64,000 bases of DNA from assembly GCA_026004975.1 (NCBI GenBank), contig BPKE01000002.1:62001-126000 (forward strand), written 5' to 3'. Of the stretch, positions 47,489 through 58,343 are shown piece after piece; the first letter of the stretch is position 1; the number at the start of each line of letters is the position of its first letter. Source of the stretch: Gammaproteobacteria bacterium. GTDB lineage: Bacteria > Pseudomonadota > Gammaproteobacteria > HTCC5015. Under the pieces are notes generated by a model. The model searched no databases. It saw nothing but the letters and a program-made list of their open reading frames with translations, and was not told the DNA's origin. A program made the translations under genes and the position numbers.

Positions 47489-49673
47489 TCAGAACGCGCG
47501 CATCTGGGCGGCCAGCCGCGCCGCCTCGGCCTGGTCGATCGGCTCGATGCGCACGGCACACTGCTTGAACGCCGGCTGGCGCGAATAGGGATCGAGCAGG
47601 CCCAGCGTGAGGCGGTTCACGCACTCGTGGAAGTGGAAGGGGATGAACACCATGTTGTACGGGACGCGGTGCGTGCGCTGGGCCATGACCACGGCGTCGC
47701 CGCGCCGGGACACCAGGCGCACGTACTGCATGTGGCCGACGCCCAGGTCCTCGGCCGCGTCCGGGTTGATCTCCATGTAGGGGATGGGGCTGAACTTGTT
47801 GCAGTTGCCGATCTTGCCGGTCTTGGTCCGGGTGTGGAAGTGCTCCACCACCCGCCCGCTGTTGAGCCAGAAGGGATAGGTCTCGTCCGGGCGCTCGTTG
47901 TTTTCGACGTAGGGCGTCGGGATCAGGCGCGCCTTGCCGTCCGGGTGCTGGAAACGGCCGTCGGTGTAGAGCCGCGGCCGTGCCCTCGCTGTCGCCCTCC
48001 CGCATCGGCCACTGGATGCCGCGCTTCTTCTCGATCAGGTCATGGCTCATGCCGGAGATGTCGAGGATGCGCCCCTCGCCCTTGGAGAGCCGTTTCATTT
48101 CCTCGAAGATCTCCGCCGTCGTTTCCGGGAAATGCATCCGGCGTCCCTGCTCCCAGCGCTTGGCGAGCTGCGCGAAGATCCAGTGGTCCGGCTTGGAATC
48201 GGCGTAGGGCGGCACCACCCGCCGGGTGAGGTTCACGCGCCGCTCGGTGTTGGTGAAGCAGCCTTCCTTCTCGGCCCACACCGCGCCGGGCAGGTAGACG
48301 TGCGCGTACTGGGTGGTCTCGACGTCCTGGTAGGCGTCCTGGACCACGCAGAACTCGAGCTTTTCCAGCGCCCGGCGGATGCGGTGCGGTGTTCGGCATC
48401 GAGGTCAGCGGGTTGGTGGCGACGATCCACAACGCCTTGATCTGCCCGGTCTCGATGGCCGGAAAGATGTCGGTCTGGAACAGGCCGCGCTTCTTCGGGA
48501 AGAATTCGACGGGTCGATGCCCCAGAATCGCGCGACTTCCTCCCGGTGCTTCGGGTTCTCGAGCTGGCGATACCCCGGCAGGCCGGAACACGAGGACCAC
48601 TCGCGGGTACCCATGGCGTTGCACTGGCCGGTGATCGACAGGCTCGTGCCGCCGGGCTTGCCGATGTTGCCGGTGATCAGGTTCAGGTTGTTGATGGCGC
48701 ACACGCCGTCACTGCCGTGGGTGCTCTGGTTGATGCCCATCGTCCAGATGGTCATCGCCGCCCGCGCGCGGGCGTATAACCGGGCCACGTTGCGGATGGT
48801 GTCCTCGTCGATCCCGCAGATCTTGGCCGCCGAGGTCGGGTCGTAGGCTTTCACCGTCTCGGCGAACGCGTCGAACCCCGTGCAATGCCGCTCGATGTAG
48901 CCGCGGTCCTCGAGCCCTTCCTCGAGGATGACATGGCACAGGCTGTTGAGCAGAACGACGTCCGTCCCCGGCGTGATCGGCAGGTGGATGTCCGCGAACT
49001 GGGCGAACATGGTCACCCGCGGGTCGACGACGATCACCGGGAAGCGCCGCTTCTCGAGCGCCTCCTTCAGGCGCCAGTAGATGATCGGATGCTGCTCGGG
49101 GAGATTGGAGCCGATCGCCAACAGGCACTCGGTGTGTTCGAAATCGTCGTAGCAGCCCGGCGGCCCGTCCGACCCGAAGGAACGCTTGTACCCCGACACC
49201 GCCGAGGACATGCACAGGGTGGTGTTGCCGTCGTAGTTGTTGGAGCCGATGACGCCGCGCACCAGCTTGCCGAGCAGATAGAACTCCTCGGTCATCAACT
49301 GGCCGGTGGAAATGATCGCCAGCGCATCGCGCCCGTAACGCGCCTGGATATCCTTGAACCGCTCGGCGACGTGGTCCAGCGCCGTGTCCCAATCGACCGG
49401 CCGCCACGGCTCGAAGCGCCGCCCGCGCATGAGCGGCCGCTCGCCCCGCCCCCTGGCGGCGAATACGCCGGCCTCCGTCAGCCCCTTGATGCACAGCTTG
49501 CCGCGGTTGACCGGCGCGTTGACGCCGCGCGTGGTCACCGGCCGCCCCTCGGCGTTCAAGCCCACCTCCAACGAGCACCCCACCGAGCAGTAGCCGCAGG
49601 TCGTGTAGCGCCACTCGACCACGCCCTTGTCGGCGATCTTCACCGGCAGTTTCTTTTTTCTCCCGAACAGCAT
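47489..49673 (-). pseudogene. nasA: Assimilatory nitrate reductase catalytic subunit, three frameshifts
   Basis: A molybdopterin oxidoreductase of about 728 residues when repaired. The N-terminal 4Fe-4S site is TTCGYCSVGCSLEVGL with GKLCIKG. Then follow DHVAERFKDIQARYG, FGSDGPPGCYDDFEHTECLLAIGSN, IVVDPRVT, IWTMGINQSTHGS and GTREWSSCSGLPGYR. The C-terminal part has HVYLPGAVWAEKEGCFTNTERR and VVEHFHTRTKTGKI. Shifts are near 48,518 (one base missing), 48,388 (extra C) and 47,977 (extra base); conservation resumes at once after each. GGGGGAG precedes the ATG at 49,673. It reduces nitrate to nitrite in the cytoplasm for the NirBD enzyme upstream in the same operon. Confidence 0.85.
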
Positions 49674-49704
49674 CGCTCCCCCGACGAGGACGCGGCGCGC
49701 GGCT

Positions 49705-52671
49705 TCAAGCCGCGCGCCGGCCGACCTGCACCACGCCGTCGACCACGCGCACCGGCCAGACCGGCACGCGCACTTCGGCCTGCTCCAGGCAATGCCCGTC
49801 GCGCAGGCTGAAATGCTGCTTGTACAGCGGCGAGGCGACCACCGGCTCGCCGGAAAGGTCGCCGACGATGCCGCGCGACAGCACCGCCGCGCCGCTGAAG
49901 GGGTCGACGGCACCGATGGCGTACACCGCCTCGTCGTTGGCGGCCAGGCGGAACAAGGCCACCTGCTCGCCGTCCACCAGCGCCCGCACGCCGAGGCCGG
50001 GGTCGAGTTCCTCGAGCCGGCACACCGGAAGCCACTCGTCGCGTTCGATCTCGCGCGCGGCAGGCGCGGTTTCGATCCTCTCCGTCAGGTACATGGGCAT
50101 CACCTCCTCTTCCAGAGTCACGCCGTGCGGCGCATTTGGTAAAAGCGGATCTTTCTCCTCGCGCGTCGCCGGGCGGATCTGCTCGCGTTCCTCGACGAAC
50201 ACGACGGTGTCGTCGTCGGCGTCGCTGTTGACGAAGGTCCGGAAACGCTTGAGGGCTTCCGGGCTCTCGAGCGTCTTCTTCCATTCACACTCGTAGGTCT
50301 CGACGATGTGCTGCATCTGGCGTTCCAGCTCCTCGCAGATGCCCAGCGCATCGTCGATGATCACCGACTTGAGGTAGTCCAGACCGCCCTCCAGGGATTC
50401 GAGCCAGCGAGCCGTGCGCTGCAAGCGGTCCGCGGTGCGCACGTAGAAGATCAGGAAGCGGTCGATGTACTTGATCAGCGTCTCGTCGTCCAAGCCGGTG
50501 GCGAACAGATCGGCGTGCCGCGGCTTCATGCCGCCGTTGCCGCAGACGTAGAGGTTCCAGCCGTTCTCGGTGGCGATGACGCCGACGTCCTTGCACTGCG
50601 CCTCGGCGCACTCGCGCGTGCAGCCGGACACCGCGAACTTGAGCTTGTGCGGCGCGCGCAGGCCCTTGTAGCGATGCTCCAGGCGGATCGCCATGCCCAC
50701 GCTGTCCAGCACGCCGTAGCGGCACCAGGTGCTGCCCACGCAGGATTTCACCGTGCGCATCGCCTTGCCGTAGGCATGGCCGGTCTCGAAGCCCGCCTCG
50801 ATCAATTCACGCCAGATGTCGGGCAACTGGTGCAGCTTGGCGCCGAACAGGTCGATCCGCTGCCCGCCGGTGATCTTGGTGTAGAGCTTGTACTTCTTGG
50901 CGACCCGGCCGATGGCGATCAGCTTGTCGGGCGTGATCTCGCCGCCCGGCACGCGCGGCACCACCGAGTACGTGCCGTCCTTCTGCATGTTCGCCAGGAA
51001 GTAGTCGTTGGTGTCCTGCAAGGGCGCATGGCGCTTGTCCAGGATGTACTCGTTCCACGCCGAGGCGAGGATGGAGGCCACCGCCGGCTTGCAGATGTCG
51101 CAACCGAGACCGCGTCCGTGGCGGGCGATGAGCTCGTCGAAGGTCTTGATGTTCTCGACCAGCACGATGTGGTAGAGCGCCTGGCGCGTGTAGGGGAAAT
51201 GTTCGCACAGGTCGTTGCTCACCTCGATGCCCTGGCGCTCGAGCTCGCTCTTGAGCAGGTCGGTGATCAGCGGCACGCAGCCGCCGCAACCGGTGCCGGC
51301 CTTGGTGCAGGCCTTGAGGTCGGCCACCGTCGTGTGGCCCTCGGCGATCGCGCGGCACAGCGCGCCCTTGCTGACGTCGTGGCAGGAACAGATCTGCGCC
51401 GACTCCGGCAGGGCGTCCACGCCCCCGGCGGCCGGCGCCGCACCGCCGCGCCGCGGCAGGATCAAGGTGTCGGGCTGTTCGGGCAGCGGCAGACCGTTGA
51501 GCATCGTCTGCAACAGCGTGCCGTAATCGGACGCGTCGCCGACCAGCACGGCGCCGAGCAGGCGCTTGCCGTCCTCGCTGACCACCAGGCGCTTGTAGAT
51601 CTCCTCGGGCTCGTTGCAATAGCTGTAGACGCGGGCGCCGGGGGTGCGGCCGTGGGCGTCGCCGATCGAACCCACGTCGACCCCCATCAGCTTGAGCTTG
51701 GTGCTCATGTCGGCGCCGGTGAAGCGCAGATCCCCCGCGCCGCACAGGTGCGCGGCCGCGACCTTGGCCATCTGGTAGCCGGGCGCGACCAGGCCGAAAA
51801 CGCGCTCGTTCCAGGACGCGCATTCGCCGATGGCGTAGATGTCGGCGTCGCTGCTGCGGCAATGGTCGTCGATGACGACACCTCCCCGCCCGCCGATCGC
51901 CAGCCCCGCTTCGCGGGCGAGGCGATCGGCCGGGCGGATCCCCGCCGAGAAGACGATCATGTCGGTTTCCAGCGCTTCGCCGTCGGCGAACACCATGCGA
52001 TGGCGGTGGCTTTCACCGTCGACGATGCGCTGGGTGTTCTTTCCGGTGTGAACGACCACGCCGAGTTTTTCGATCTTGCGGCGCAACATCGCCCCGCCGC
52101 CAGGATCGAGCTGCACGGCCATCAACTGCGGCGCGAATTCGACGACGTGCACCTCGAGCCCCATGTGCTTCAAGGCGTTGGCGCACTCCAGGCCGAGCAG
52201 GCCGCCGCCGACCACCACGCCGCGGCGCGACACCCGCCCCGACGCCGCCATGGCCTCGAGGTCTTCGATGGTGCGATAGACGTGGCAATGCGGGCGGTCG
52301 TTGCCCTCGATCGGCGGCACGAAGGGATAAGACCCGGTCGCCAGGACCAACTTGTCGAAGCGCAGGCGCAGGCCGCTGCGCGCGGTCACGCAGCGGGCCT
52401 CGCGGTCGATGTGTTCGACCGGATCGTTCAGGTGCAATTCGACGCCGTTGCGCGCGTAATCGTCGGCGTCGGCCAGGGCCAGATCTTCGGCGCGCTTGCC
52501 GTTGAAGAACTCCGACAGGTGCACCCGGTCGTAGGCCGGCCGCGGCTCGGCGCCGAACACCACCACCCGGTAGCGGTCGGTGCCGCCGAGCTCGACCAGG
52601 CTCTCCACGAAACGGTGGCCGACCATGCCGTTCCCGACCACCACCAGCACCGGTTTGTCCGTGCCCACCAT
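49705..52671 (-). CDS. nirB: Assimilatory nitrite reductase, NirB-NirD fusion
   Basis: A 988-residue protein. It begins with an FAD/NADH module ([34 protein letters not shown]), then has a BFD-like 2Fe-2S domain (CSCHDVSKG...CGGCVPL) and the siroheme/4Fe-4S core with [12 protein letters not shown] and [15 protein letters not shown]. After about residue 860 a Rieske-like NirD domain follows ([16 protein letters not shown]...[19 protein letters not shown]...[17 protein letters not shown]), so large and small subunits are one chain. I chose the ATG at 52,671. It has a GGAG six bases away and lies downstream of the sigma-54 promoter, whereas the ATG at 52,710 would precede the expected transcript start. 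It reduces nitrite to ammonia with NADH. Confidence 0.93.
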   Translation of the reverse strand: MVGTDKPVLVVVGNGMVGHRFVESLVELGGTDRYRVVVFGAEPRPAYDRVHLSEFFNGKRAEDLALADADDYARNGVELHLNDPVEHIDREARCVTARSGLRLRFDKLVLATGSYPFVPPIEGNDRPHCHVYRTIEDLEAMAASGRVSRRGVVVGGGLLGLECANALKHMGLEVHVVEFAPQLMAVQLDPGGGAMLRRKIEKLGVVVHTGKNTQRIVDGESHRHRMVFADGEALETDMIVFSAGIRPADRLAREAGLAIGGRGGVVIDDHCRSSDADIYAIGECASWNERVFGLVAPGYQMAKVAAAHLCGAGDLRFTGADMSTKLKLMGVDVGSIGDAHGRTPGARVYSYCNEPEEIYKRLVVSEDGKRLLGAVLVGDASDYGTLLQTMLNGLPLPEQPDTLILPRRGGAAPAAGGVDALPESAQICSCHDVSKGALCRAIAEGHTTVADLKACTKAGTGCGGCVPLITDLLKSELERQGIEVSNDLCEHFPYTRQALYHIVLVENIKTFDELIARHGRGLGCDICKPAVASILASAWNEYILDKRHAPLQDTNDYFLANMQKDGTYSVVPRVPGGEITPDKLIAIGRVAKKYKLYTKITGGQRIDLFGAKLHQLPDIWRELIEAGFETGHAYGKAMRTVKSCVGSTWCRYGVLDSVGMAIRLEHRYKGLRAPHKLKFAVSGCTRECAEAQCKDVGVIATENGWNLYVCGNGGMKPRHADLFATGLDDETLIKYIDRFLIFYVRTADRLQRTARWLESLEGGLDYLKSVIIDDALGICEELERQMQHIVETYECEWKKTLESPEALKRFRTFVNSDADDDTVVFVEEREQIRPATREEKDPLLPNAPHGVTLEEEVMPMYLTERIETAPAAREIERDEWLPVCRLEELDPGLGVRALVDGEQVALFRLAANDEAVYAIGAVDPFSGAAVLSRGIVGDLSGEPVVASPLYKQHFSLRDGHCLEQAEVRVPVWPVRVVDGVVQVGRRAA

Positions 52672-52713
52672 CGATTTCTCCGCCTGTTCGTGGATGGGTT
52701 GCGCCCCCATCTC

Positions 52714-52729
52714 AGCAAGCGGCGTGCCA
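52714..52729 (-). promoter_or_regulatory. Sigma-54 promoter for nirBD-nasA
   Basis: The minus strand reads TGGCACGCCGCTTGCT, a full match to TGGCACG-N4-TTGCW. Transcription would start near 52,703, between the two candidate nirB start codons. This implies nitrogen control through RpoN and an NtrC-like activator. Confidence 0.85.
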
Positions 52730-52792
52730 AGCGCGTCATCCGCGCCGTCGCTGGGTTTCGGGCGCGTTTTACGGCATCGAATGCCGCTTTAC

Positions 52793-52818
52793 GGTGCAAC
52801 GACGCACGCCGCTGCACC
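52793..52818. promoter_or_regulatory. Inverted repeat GGTGCA-N14-TGCACC, possible activator binding region
   Basis: The two arms are NtrC-like half-sites (TGCACC) on opposite strands, but face outward rather than in the standard TGCACC-GGTGCA order. They lie between the two sigma-54 promoters, where a shared enhancer is expected. A short palindrome CGGCAT-CGA-ATGCCG precedes them at 52,772-52,786. Confidence 0.35.
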
Positions 52819-52870
52819 ATCACGACACACACCGCAAGGCGGACGCCGCCACGACGCGCGGCCGCCCTCG

Positions 52871-52886
52871 TGGCACGGCCCTTGCT
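52871..52886 (+). promoter_or_regulatory. Sigma-54 promoter for narK
   Basis: The plus strand reads TGGCACGGCCCTTGCT, again a full match to TGGCACG-N4-TTGCW, 44 bases before the narK ATG. With the promoter at 52,714-52,729 it forms a back-to-back pair 141 bases apart. Confidence 0.85.
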
Positions 52887-52929
52887 CGAGGTGCTCGCGT
52901 ATCGACACCTCACCCTCAAGGAGTTCGCG

Positions 52930-54402
52930 ATGGCCGGGCACCTCGATCTGCTCGAGATGAGTGATCCGAAGATCCGCATGCTGCACTTCACCTGGATCGC
53001 TTTCTTCATCTGCTTCTTCGTGTGGTTCAACCACGCCCCCCTGCTCGCCTCGATGCGCGAGGCGCTCGGTTTGAGCGACCAGGAGATCAAGGCGCTGCTG
53101 ATCCTCAACGTCGCGCTGACCATCCCGGCGCGCATCGTCATCGGCATGCTGGTCGACTTGTACGGGCCGCGCCGGGTGTTTTCCACGCTGCTCGTGGCCG
53201 GCGGTGGGCTGTGCTTGCCGTTCGCTTTCGCCGACGATTACACCACCCTGGCGCTGACGCGCTTCCTGCTCGGCTTCATCGGCGCCGGTTTCGTCATCGG
53301 CATCCGCATGATCGGCGAGTGGTTCCCGGCCAGACAGGTCGGCCTGGCCGAGGGCATCTACGGCGGCTGGGGCAACTTCGGTTCGGCCGCCGCGGCGATG
53401 ACCCTGCCGGCCGTGGCGCTGTGGTTCGGCGGCGAGAACGGCTGGCGTTGGGCGATCGCGGCCAGCGGCGTCCTGGCGATCGTCTACGGCCTGTTCTATT
53501 TCCTGGTCGCCCGCGACACCCCCAAGGGGTCGACCTATTTCAAACCCAAGCGCAACGGCGCCATGGAGGTGAGCAGCCCCGGCGACTTCGTCCTGTACCT
53601 GCTCATGAACCTGCCCTTGTACGCGGCGCTCGGCGTGCTGACCTGGAAGCTGTCGCCCTCGCAGCTCGGCTTGCTCGGCACGACCGCGGTCTGGCTGATC
53701 GCGCTGGGTCTGACGGCGCTGCTCGCCGCGCAGGTGCTGCGCGCCTGGCAGGTCAACCGCGAAATCTTCCGCCGCCCGGTGCCGGAACACGACCGCTACG
53801 CGTTCTCGCAGGTGGCGGTGTTGAACGTCGCCTACTTCGTCACTTTCGGCTCGGAGCTCGCCGTCGTCTCCATGCTGCCGCTGTTTTTCCTGGACACGTT
53901 TGCGGGGCTCAGCCAGGTCCAGGCCGGCCTGCTCGCCTCCGGCTTCGCCTTCATGAACCTGCTGGCGCGACCGAGCGGCGGCCTGATCAGCGACCGCATC
54001 GGCCGGCGCCTGTCGTTGATCGTGCTGCTGATCGGCCTGGGCTTCGGTTATCTCCTGATGAGCCACATCGACGCGGGCTGGCCGCTGTGGGCGGCGGTGG
54101 CGGCGACCATGCTGTGTTCGTTCTTCGTCCAGGCCGGCGAGGGCGCCGTGTTCGCCGTGGTGCCGCTGGTCAAGCGGCGCTTGACCGGCCAGATCGCCGG
54201 CATGACCGGCGCCTACGGCAATGTCGGCGCGGTGATCTACCTCACGACGTTGTCCTTCGTCGACGCCTCGACTTTCTTCCTGGTGATCGCGGCCAGCGCC
54301 CTGGTCGCGCTGTTCCTGGTCATCGTGCTGCTGCGCGAACCGCGCGGCCACACCGCCGAGGTGCTGCCCGACGGCACCGTGCAGATGATCGAAGTCGGAT
54401 GA
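52930..54402 (+). CDS. narK: Nitrate/nitrite transporter, NNP family (NarK/NrtP/NasA type)
   Basis: A 490-residue major-facilitator protein with about 12 helices. Family markers are [21 protein letters not shown], the arginine-bearing [13 protein letters not shown], and the two nitrate signatures [15 protein letters not shown] and [21 protein letters not shown] precedes the ATG by six bases. It shares a regulatory region with nirBD-nasA, so uptake and reduction are induced together. Confidence 0.93.
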   Translation: MAGHLDLLEMSDPKIRMLHFTWIAFFICFFVWFNHAPLLASMREALGLSDQEIKALLILNVALTIPARIVIGMLVDLYGPRRVFSTLLVAGGGLCLPFAFADDYTTLALTRFLLGFIGAGFVIGIRMIGEWFPARQVGLAEGIYGGWGNFGSAAAAMTLPAVALWFGGENGWRWAIAASGVLAIVYGLFYFLVARDTPKGSTYFKPKRNGAMEVSSPGDFVLYLLMNLPLYAALGVLTWKLSPSQLGLLGTTAVWLIALGLTALLAAQVLRAWQVNREIFRRPVPEHDRYAFSQVAVLNVAYFVTFGSELAVVSMLPLFFLDTFAGLSQVQAGLLASGFAFMNLLARPSGGLISDRIGRRLSLIVLLIGLGFGYLLMSHIDAGWPLWAAVAATMLCSFFVQAGEGAVFAVVPLVKRRLTGQIAGMTGAYGNVGAVIYLTTLSFVDASTFFLVIAASALVALFLVIVLLREPRGHTAEVLPDGTVQMIEVG

Positions 54403-54408
54403 ACGCCG

Positions 54409-54439
54409 GCGCGGCCGGGCTTGCCCCGGCCGCGCCTTT
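54409..54439 (+). terminator. Possible attenuator/terminator between narK and the phosphatase-kinase gene
   Basis: Stem GCGCGGCCGGG with CCCGGCCGCGC (11 pairs) and a five-base loop, followed by CTTTG. The T run is short, so it may only reduce expression of the next gene. Confidence 0.5.
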
Positions 54440-54456
54440 GCGGCTCAATCGCCGAC

Positions 54457-56145
54457 ATGGAAAAACGCCTGCGGGTGGCGGCCGGGCAATACACCCATCC
54501 CGGCCGCCGCCCCTACAACGAAGACTGCTGCGGCATCCGCCTGCCGGACGACGAAGCGCTGGAGCGGCGCGGGGTGGCCGCCCTGGTCGCCGACGGCGTG
54601 TTCGCGGCCGGCGCGGGCCGCGAGGCCAGCGAGGCCTGCGTGCGCGGCTTCCTCGCCGACTACTACGCCACGCCCGAGAGCTGGAGCACGAAGACCGCCG
54701 CCGGCCGCGTGCTCGCCGCGCTCAACCGCTGGCTGCACCGGCGCGGCGACGATCCCGCCGCCGCGCAATGGCTCACGACCCTCAGCCTGTTGATCCTGAA
54801 AGGGCGCCACGCCTGGCTGTTCCACATCGGCGACACCCGCATCGCCCGCCTGCGCGACGGCCGCCTGCAGCCGCTCACCCGCGACCACACGCGGCGCATG
54901 GGAAAGCGCCGCGTGCTGACCCGCGCCATGGGCGCCGAACCGGCGCTGGAAATCGACTGCAGCGTCGAGCCGCTGTGCGAAGGCGATCTTTTCCTGCTCA
55001 GCAGCGACGGCGTGCACGGCGTGCTCGACGACGACACGCTCGCGGCGCTGTTGCGCGCCGAGGACGACCCGGAGCGGGCCGCGCGCGCGATCGTCGAAGC
55101 GGCGCTGGCGCGCGGCGGTGAAGACAACGCGAGCTGCCAGGTGTTGCGCGTCCTGGCGCTGCCGGAACGGGACGTCGATCCACGCGCCGGCCCCGCGGCG
55201 CTGCCGGTGCCGCCGCCGCTGCGGCCGGGCCAGCGCCTGGACGGGCTGACCGTGCTGCGCGAGTTGCACGCCAGCCCGCGCAGCCAGGTCTACCTGGTGC
55301 ACCACCCCACCTGGCCCGAACCGCGGGTGATGAAATGCCCCTCCCCGAACGCCGCCGACGACCCGGTCGCCTTGCGGCAGTTCCTCGACGAGGAATGGGC
55401 CGGGCGGCGCATCGACAACCCGCACGTGTTGCGCATCGTCGACCCGCCGCAGCCGCGCAGCGCCCTCTATCACCTGAGCGAATACCACACCGGCCGCAGC
55501 CTGCGCCAATGGCTGGACGACCGCGGCCGCGCCACCCTGGACGAGGCGCGCGATCTGCTCGGCCAGCTCGCCCGCGGCCTGAACGCCTTCCACAAGCTCG
55601 AGATGGTGCACGGCGACCTCAAGCCCGAGAACCTGCTCGTCGACGCGCACGGCACCCTGCGCATCATCGACTTCGGCTCGGTGTACGTGCCGGCGCTGGC
55701 CGAGGCGGGCCGCCCCGCGGGCGCCGCCGGCACCTACAACTACAGCGCCCCGGAACGCATCGCCGGGGCGGCGGGCGATCCGCGCAGCGACCTGTATTCC
55801 TTCGGCGTGATCGCCTACGAGCTGCTCACCGGCGCCCTGCCCTACGGTGAAATCGACCGCCTCGAGACCCTGCGCCGCCGCGACTACCGCAGCGCCCGCG
55901 GCCGCGTGCCCGAACTGCCGCCCTGGGTGGACGCCGCCCTGCGCAAGGCCGTGGACAAGAACCCCGACCGCCGTTACGAAACCCCGGAGGCGTTGCTGCT
56001 CGACCTCGGCCGGCCGAACCCGGCCCTGCTCGAGGCGGGCCACACGCCCCTGCTCGAGCGTGATCCCCTGCGTTTCTGGCAACTCGCGGCCCTCGCCGGC
56101 TGGCTGCTCGCCGCCCTCCTCGCCCTGCTCGCCCTGGGTCGCTGA
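54457..56145 (+). CDS. Bifunctional PP2C-type phosphatase / serine-threonine protein kinase
   Basis: A 562-residue protein. Residues 1-235 are a PP2C domain (RPYNEDCCGI, VADGVFAAGAGREAS, HIGDTRIARLRDG, LLSSDGVHGVLDDDTL, GGEDNASCQVLRV). Residues about 260-530 are a Hanks-type kinase with the ATP lysine in PRVMKCPSP, the catalytic loop MVHGDLKPENLL, DFGSVYVPA and SAPERIAGA. A C-terminal hydrophobic helix (LAALAGWLLAALLALLAL) anchors it in the inner membrane. The glycine loop is weak. Genes of this build occur in the nitrate assimilation cluster of Pseudomonas aeruginosa (PA1782), so a role in post-translational control of nitrate uptake or reduction is reasonable but unproven. Confidence 0.88.
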   Translation: MEKRLRVAAGQYTHPGRRPYNEDCCGIRLPDDEALERRGVAALVADGVFAAGAGREASEACVRGFLADYYATPESWSTKTAAGRVLAALNRWLHRRGDDPAAAQWLTTLSLLILKGRHAWLFHIGDTRIARLRDGRLQPLTRDHTRRMGKRRVLTRAMGAEPALEIDCSVEPLCEGDLFLLSSDGVHGVLDDDTLAALLRAEDDPERAARAIVEAALARGGEDNASCQVLRVLALPERDVDPRAGPAALPVPPPLRPGQRLDGLTVLRELHASPRSQVYLVHHPTWPEPRVMKCPSPNAADDPVALRQFLDEEWAGRRIDNPHVLRIVDPPQPRSALYHLSEYHTGRSLRQWLDDRGRATLDEARDLLGQLARGLNAFHKLEMVHGDLKPENLLVDAHGTLRIIDFGSVYVPALAEAGRPAGAAGTYNYSAPERIAGAAGDPRSDLYSFGVIAYELLTGALPYGEIDRLETLRRRDYRSARGRVPELPPWVDAALRKAVDKNPDRRYETPEALLLDLGRPNPALLEAGHTPLLERDPLRFWQLAALAGWLLAALLALLALGR

Positions 56146-56227
56146 ACGAAACGCCCCTCGGCGACGCCCGCGCCCGGGAAGTCCACGGCGGCGCGCCACC
56201 GGTCACCGGGGCCGGCGCCGCGCCGGC

Positions 56228-56951
<724 letters not shown>

Positions 56952-56968
56952 CCACCCGCCTCCGGAGT

Positions 56969-57358
56969 TCAACCCTGGCCGCGCTTGATGCGCTGCAGGC
57001 GCCGGCGGCCCTGCTTGTCCGGCCGCCGCGACGGCGCCTGCGCCGCCGCCATGCGCCGCTGCTCGGCCAGCGCCTCGCGCGCCCGGCGGCTCGCCTCGCT
57101 CTCGCGGTACAAGGCCTGCGCCTCGACCGCCGGCCGGCGCTGGGCGCACAGACCGAGCACCTCGATCTCCATTTCATACGGCCCCTTGCGCAGGCGCAAG
57201 CGGTCGCCGGGGCGCACCCGCCGGGCCGGCTTGACGCGCTGGCCGTTGCACCAGACGTGGCCGCCGTCGATCGCGGCGGCCGCCAGGCTGCGCGTCTTGA
57301 ACAGCCGCGCCGCCCACAACCATTTGTCCAGCCGCTGGCCCGCCTCCTCAACCGGCAT
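56969..57358 (-). CDS. hslR: Heat shock protein 15 (S4 RNA-binding protein)
   Basis: A 129-residue protein with an S4 domain (RLDKWLWAARLFKTRSLAAAAIDGGHVWCNGQRVKPARRVRPGDRLRL). A basic C-terminal helix follows (RRPDKQGRRRLQRIKRGQG). Length and order match Hsp15, which returns stalled 50S subunits carrying nascent chains to use. Its start overlaps the FAD oxidoreductase gene by 11 bases. Confidence 0.92.
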   Translation of the reverse strand: MPVEEAGQRLDKWLWAARLFKTRSLAAAAIDGGHVWCNGQRVKPARRVRPGDRLRLRKGPYEMEIEVLGLCAQRRPAVEAQALYRESEASRRAREALAEQRRMAAAQAPSRRPDKQGRRRLQRIKRGQG

Positions 57359-58343
57359 CGGCGATCACCCTCGCCGCCAGCGCCAAGCCGCTCAGAAAAG
57401 CGTCCTCGACCCGCGCCCCCAAGCACCAGTCGCCGCAAGCCCCCAGGCCCGCTTCGGCGTCGAACAAGCAGGGTTCGCCCAAGGGCGACACCACCCGTGC
57501 GGCGGGCAGGAACAGCGCCTCGGCCAGCGCCGGCACGGGCAGCGCCCGGCCGCAGGCGCGGGCCGCCGCCGCCAGCACGGCCTCGACCACCGAGCCGGCC
57601 TCCGAGCCCGCCTGCGCCTCGCTCCATTCCGGGCCGGCGTGCACGACCCAGGCGTCCAGGCCGCCGGTGTCGCGCTCCGGCTTGCTGTTCTCGCGCGCCA
57701 TCCACGTCACCACCGGGTCGACCACGAAAGCCCCATCGAAGCCCAGCGGCGGCGGGTCCTCGAAGCCCAGCAGCACCGCCCAGCACGGCGCGCAGACCGC
57801 GGCCGCCGCCGCCGCAGCCAGCGCCGGACGGACCTCCAACAGCCGCGCCGCCTCCGGCGCCGGCGTCGCACACAGCACCCGATCGGCCTCGCCGAGCAGG
57901 CCGCCGTCCTCGGCCAGCAGGCGCCAGCCGCCGCCCGGACGCGCCGCCAGGCGGGCCACCGCGGTGCCGTAGCGCACCCGGCACAGCGCCGCCATGTCCT
58001 CGACCACGGCGGCCATCCGCGGTCGGCCGACGTAGCGCGTCACGCCGTCCTCCCGCGACAACGCCCGGCCTTGCTCGAGATCCACCAGCCAGGCCTGCCA
58101 CGGTTCCACCAGCCACTGTGCCCGCCAGGCCTCGACCTGGCGGCCGAACGCCGCGCTGCGGGCCGTGAAGTACTGGGCGCCGACGTCGAAATGGCAGCCG
58201 TCGACCACCCGCCCGCCGAGCCGCCCGCCGGGCACGCCGTCGGCCTCGTAGACGGTCACCGCCGCCTGCGCGCGCGACAAGGCCAGCGCGCAACCGAGCC
58301 CCGCCACCCCGGCGCCGATCACCGCGATCTCGGGTCCGTTCAC
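57348..58343 (-). CDS. FAD-dependent amine-oxidase-like (renalase-like) protein
   Basis: A 331-residue flavoprotein starting at a GTG (58,343) that overlaps the thioesterase stop; GGAGG is seven bases upstream. FAD binding is EIAVIGAGVAGLGCALALSRAQAAVTVYEADGVPGGRL, followed by FDVGAQYFTARS. The C-terminal FAD contact is LGACGDWCLGARVEDAFLSGLALA. This pattern is that of bacterial renalase-like NAD(P)/FAD proteins, which may repair misreduced nicotinamide cofactors. The substrate is not shown. Confidence 0.83.
   Translation of the reverse strand: MNGPEIAVIGAGVAGLGCALALSRAQAAVTVYEADGVPGGRLGGRVVDGCHFDVGAQYFTARSAAFGRQVEAWRAQWLVEPWQAWLVDLEQGRALSREDGVTRYVGRPRMAAVVEDMAALCRVRYGTAVARLAARPGGGWRLLAEDGGLLGEADRVLCATPAPEAARLLEVRPALAAAAAAAVCAPCWAVLLGFEDPPPLGFDGAFVVDPVVTWMARENSKPERDTGGLDAWVVHAGPEWSEAQAGSEAGSVVEAVLAAAARACGRALPVPALAEALFLPAARVVSPLGEPCLFDAEAGLGACGDWCLGARVEDAFLSGLALAARVIADAG

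Noticed and set aside
52672-52710. Upstream ATG at 52,710 as the nirB start
   Set aside because: It would lie at or before the expected start of the sigma-54 transcript and has no ribosome site as good as the one before 52,671.
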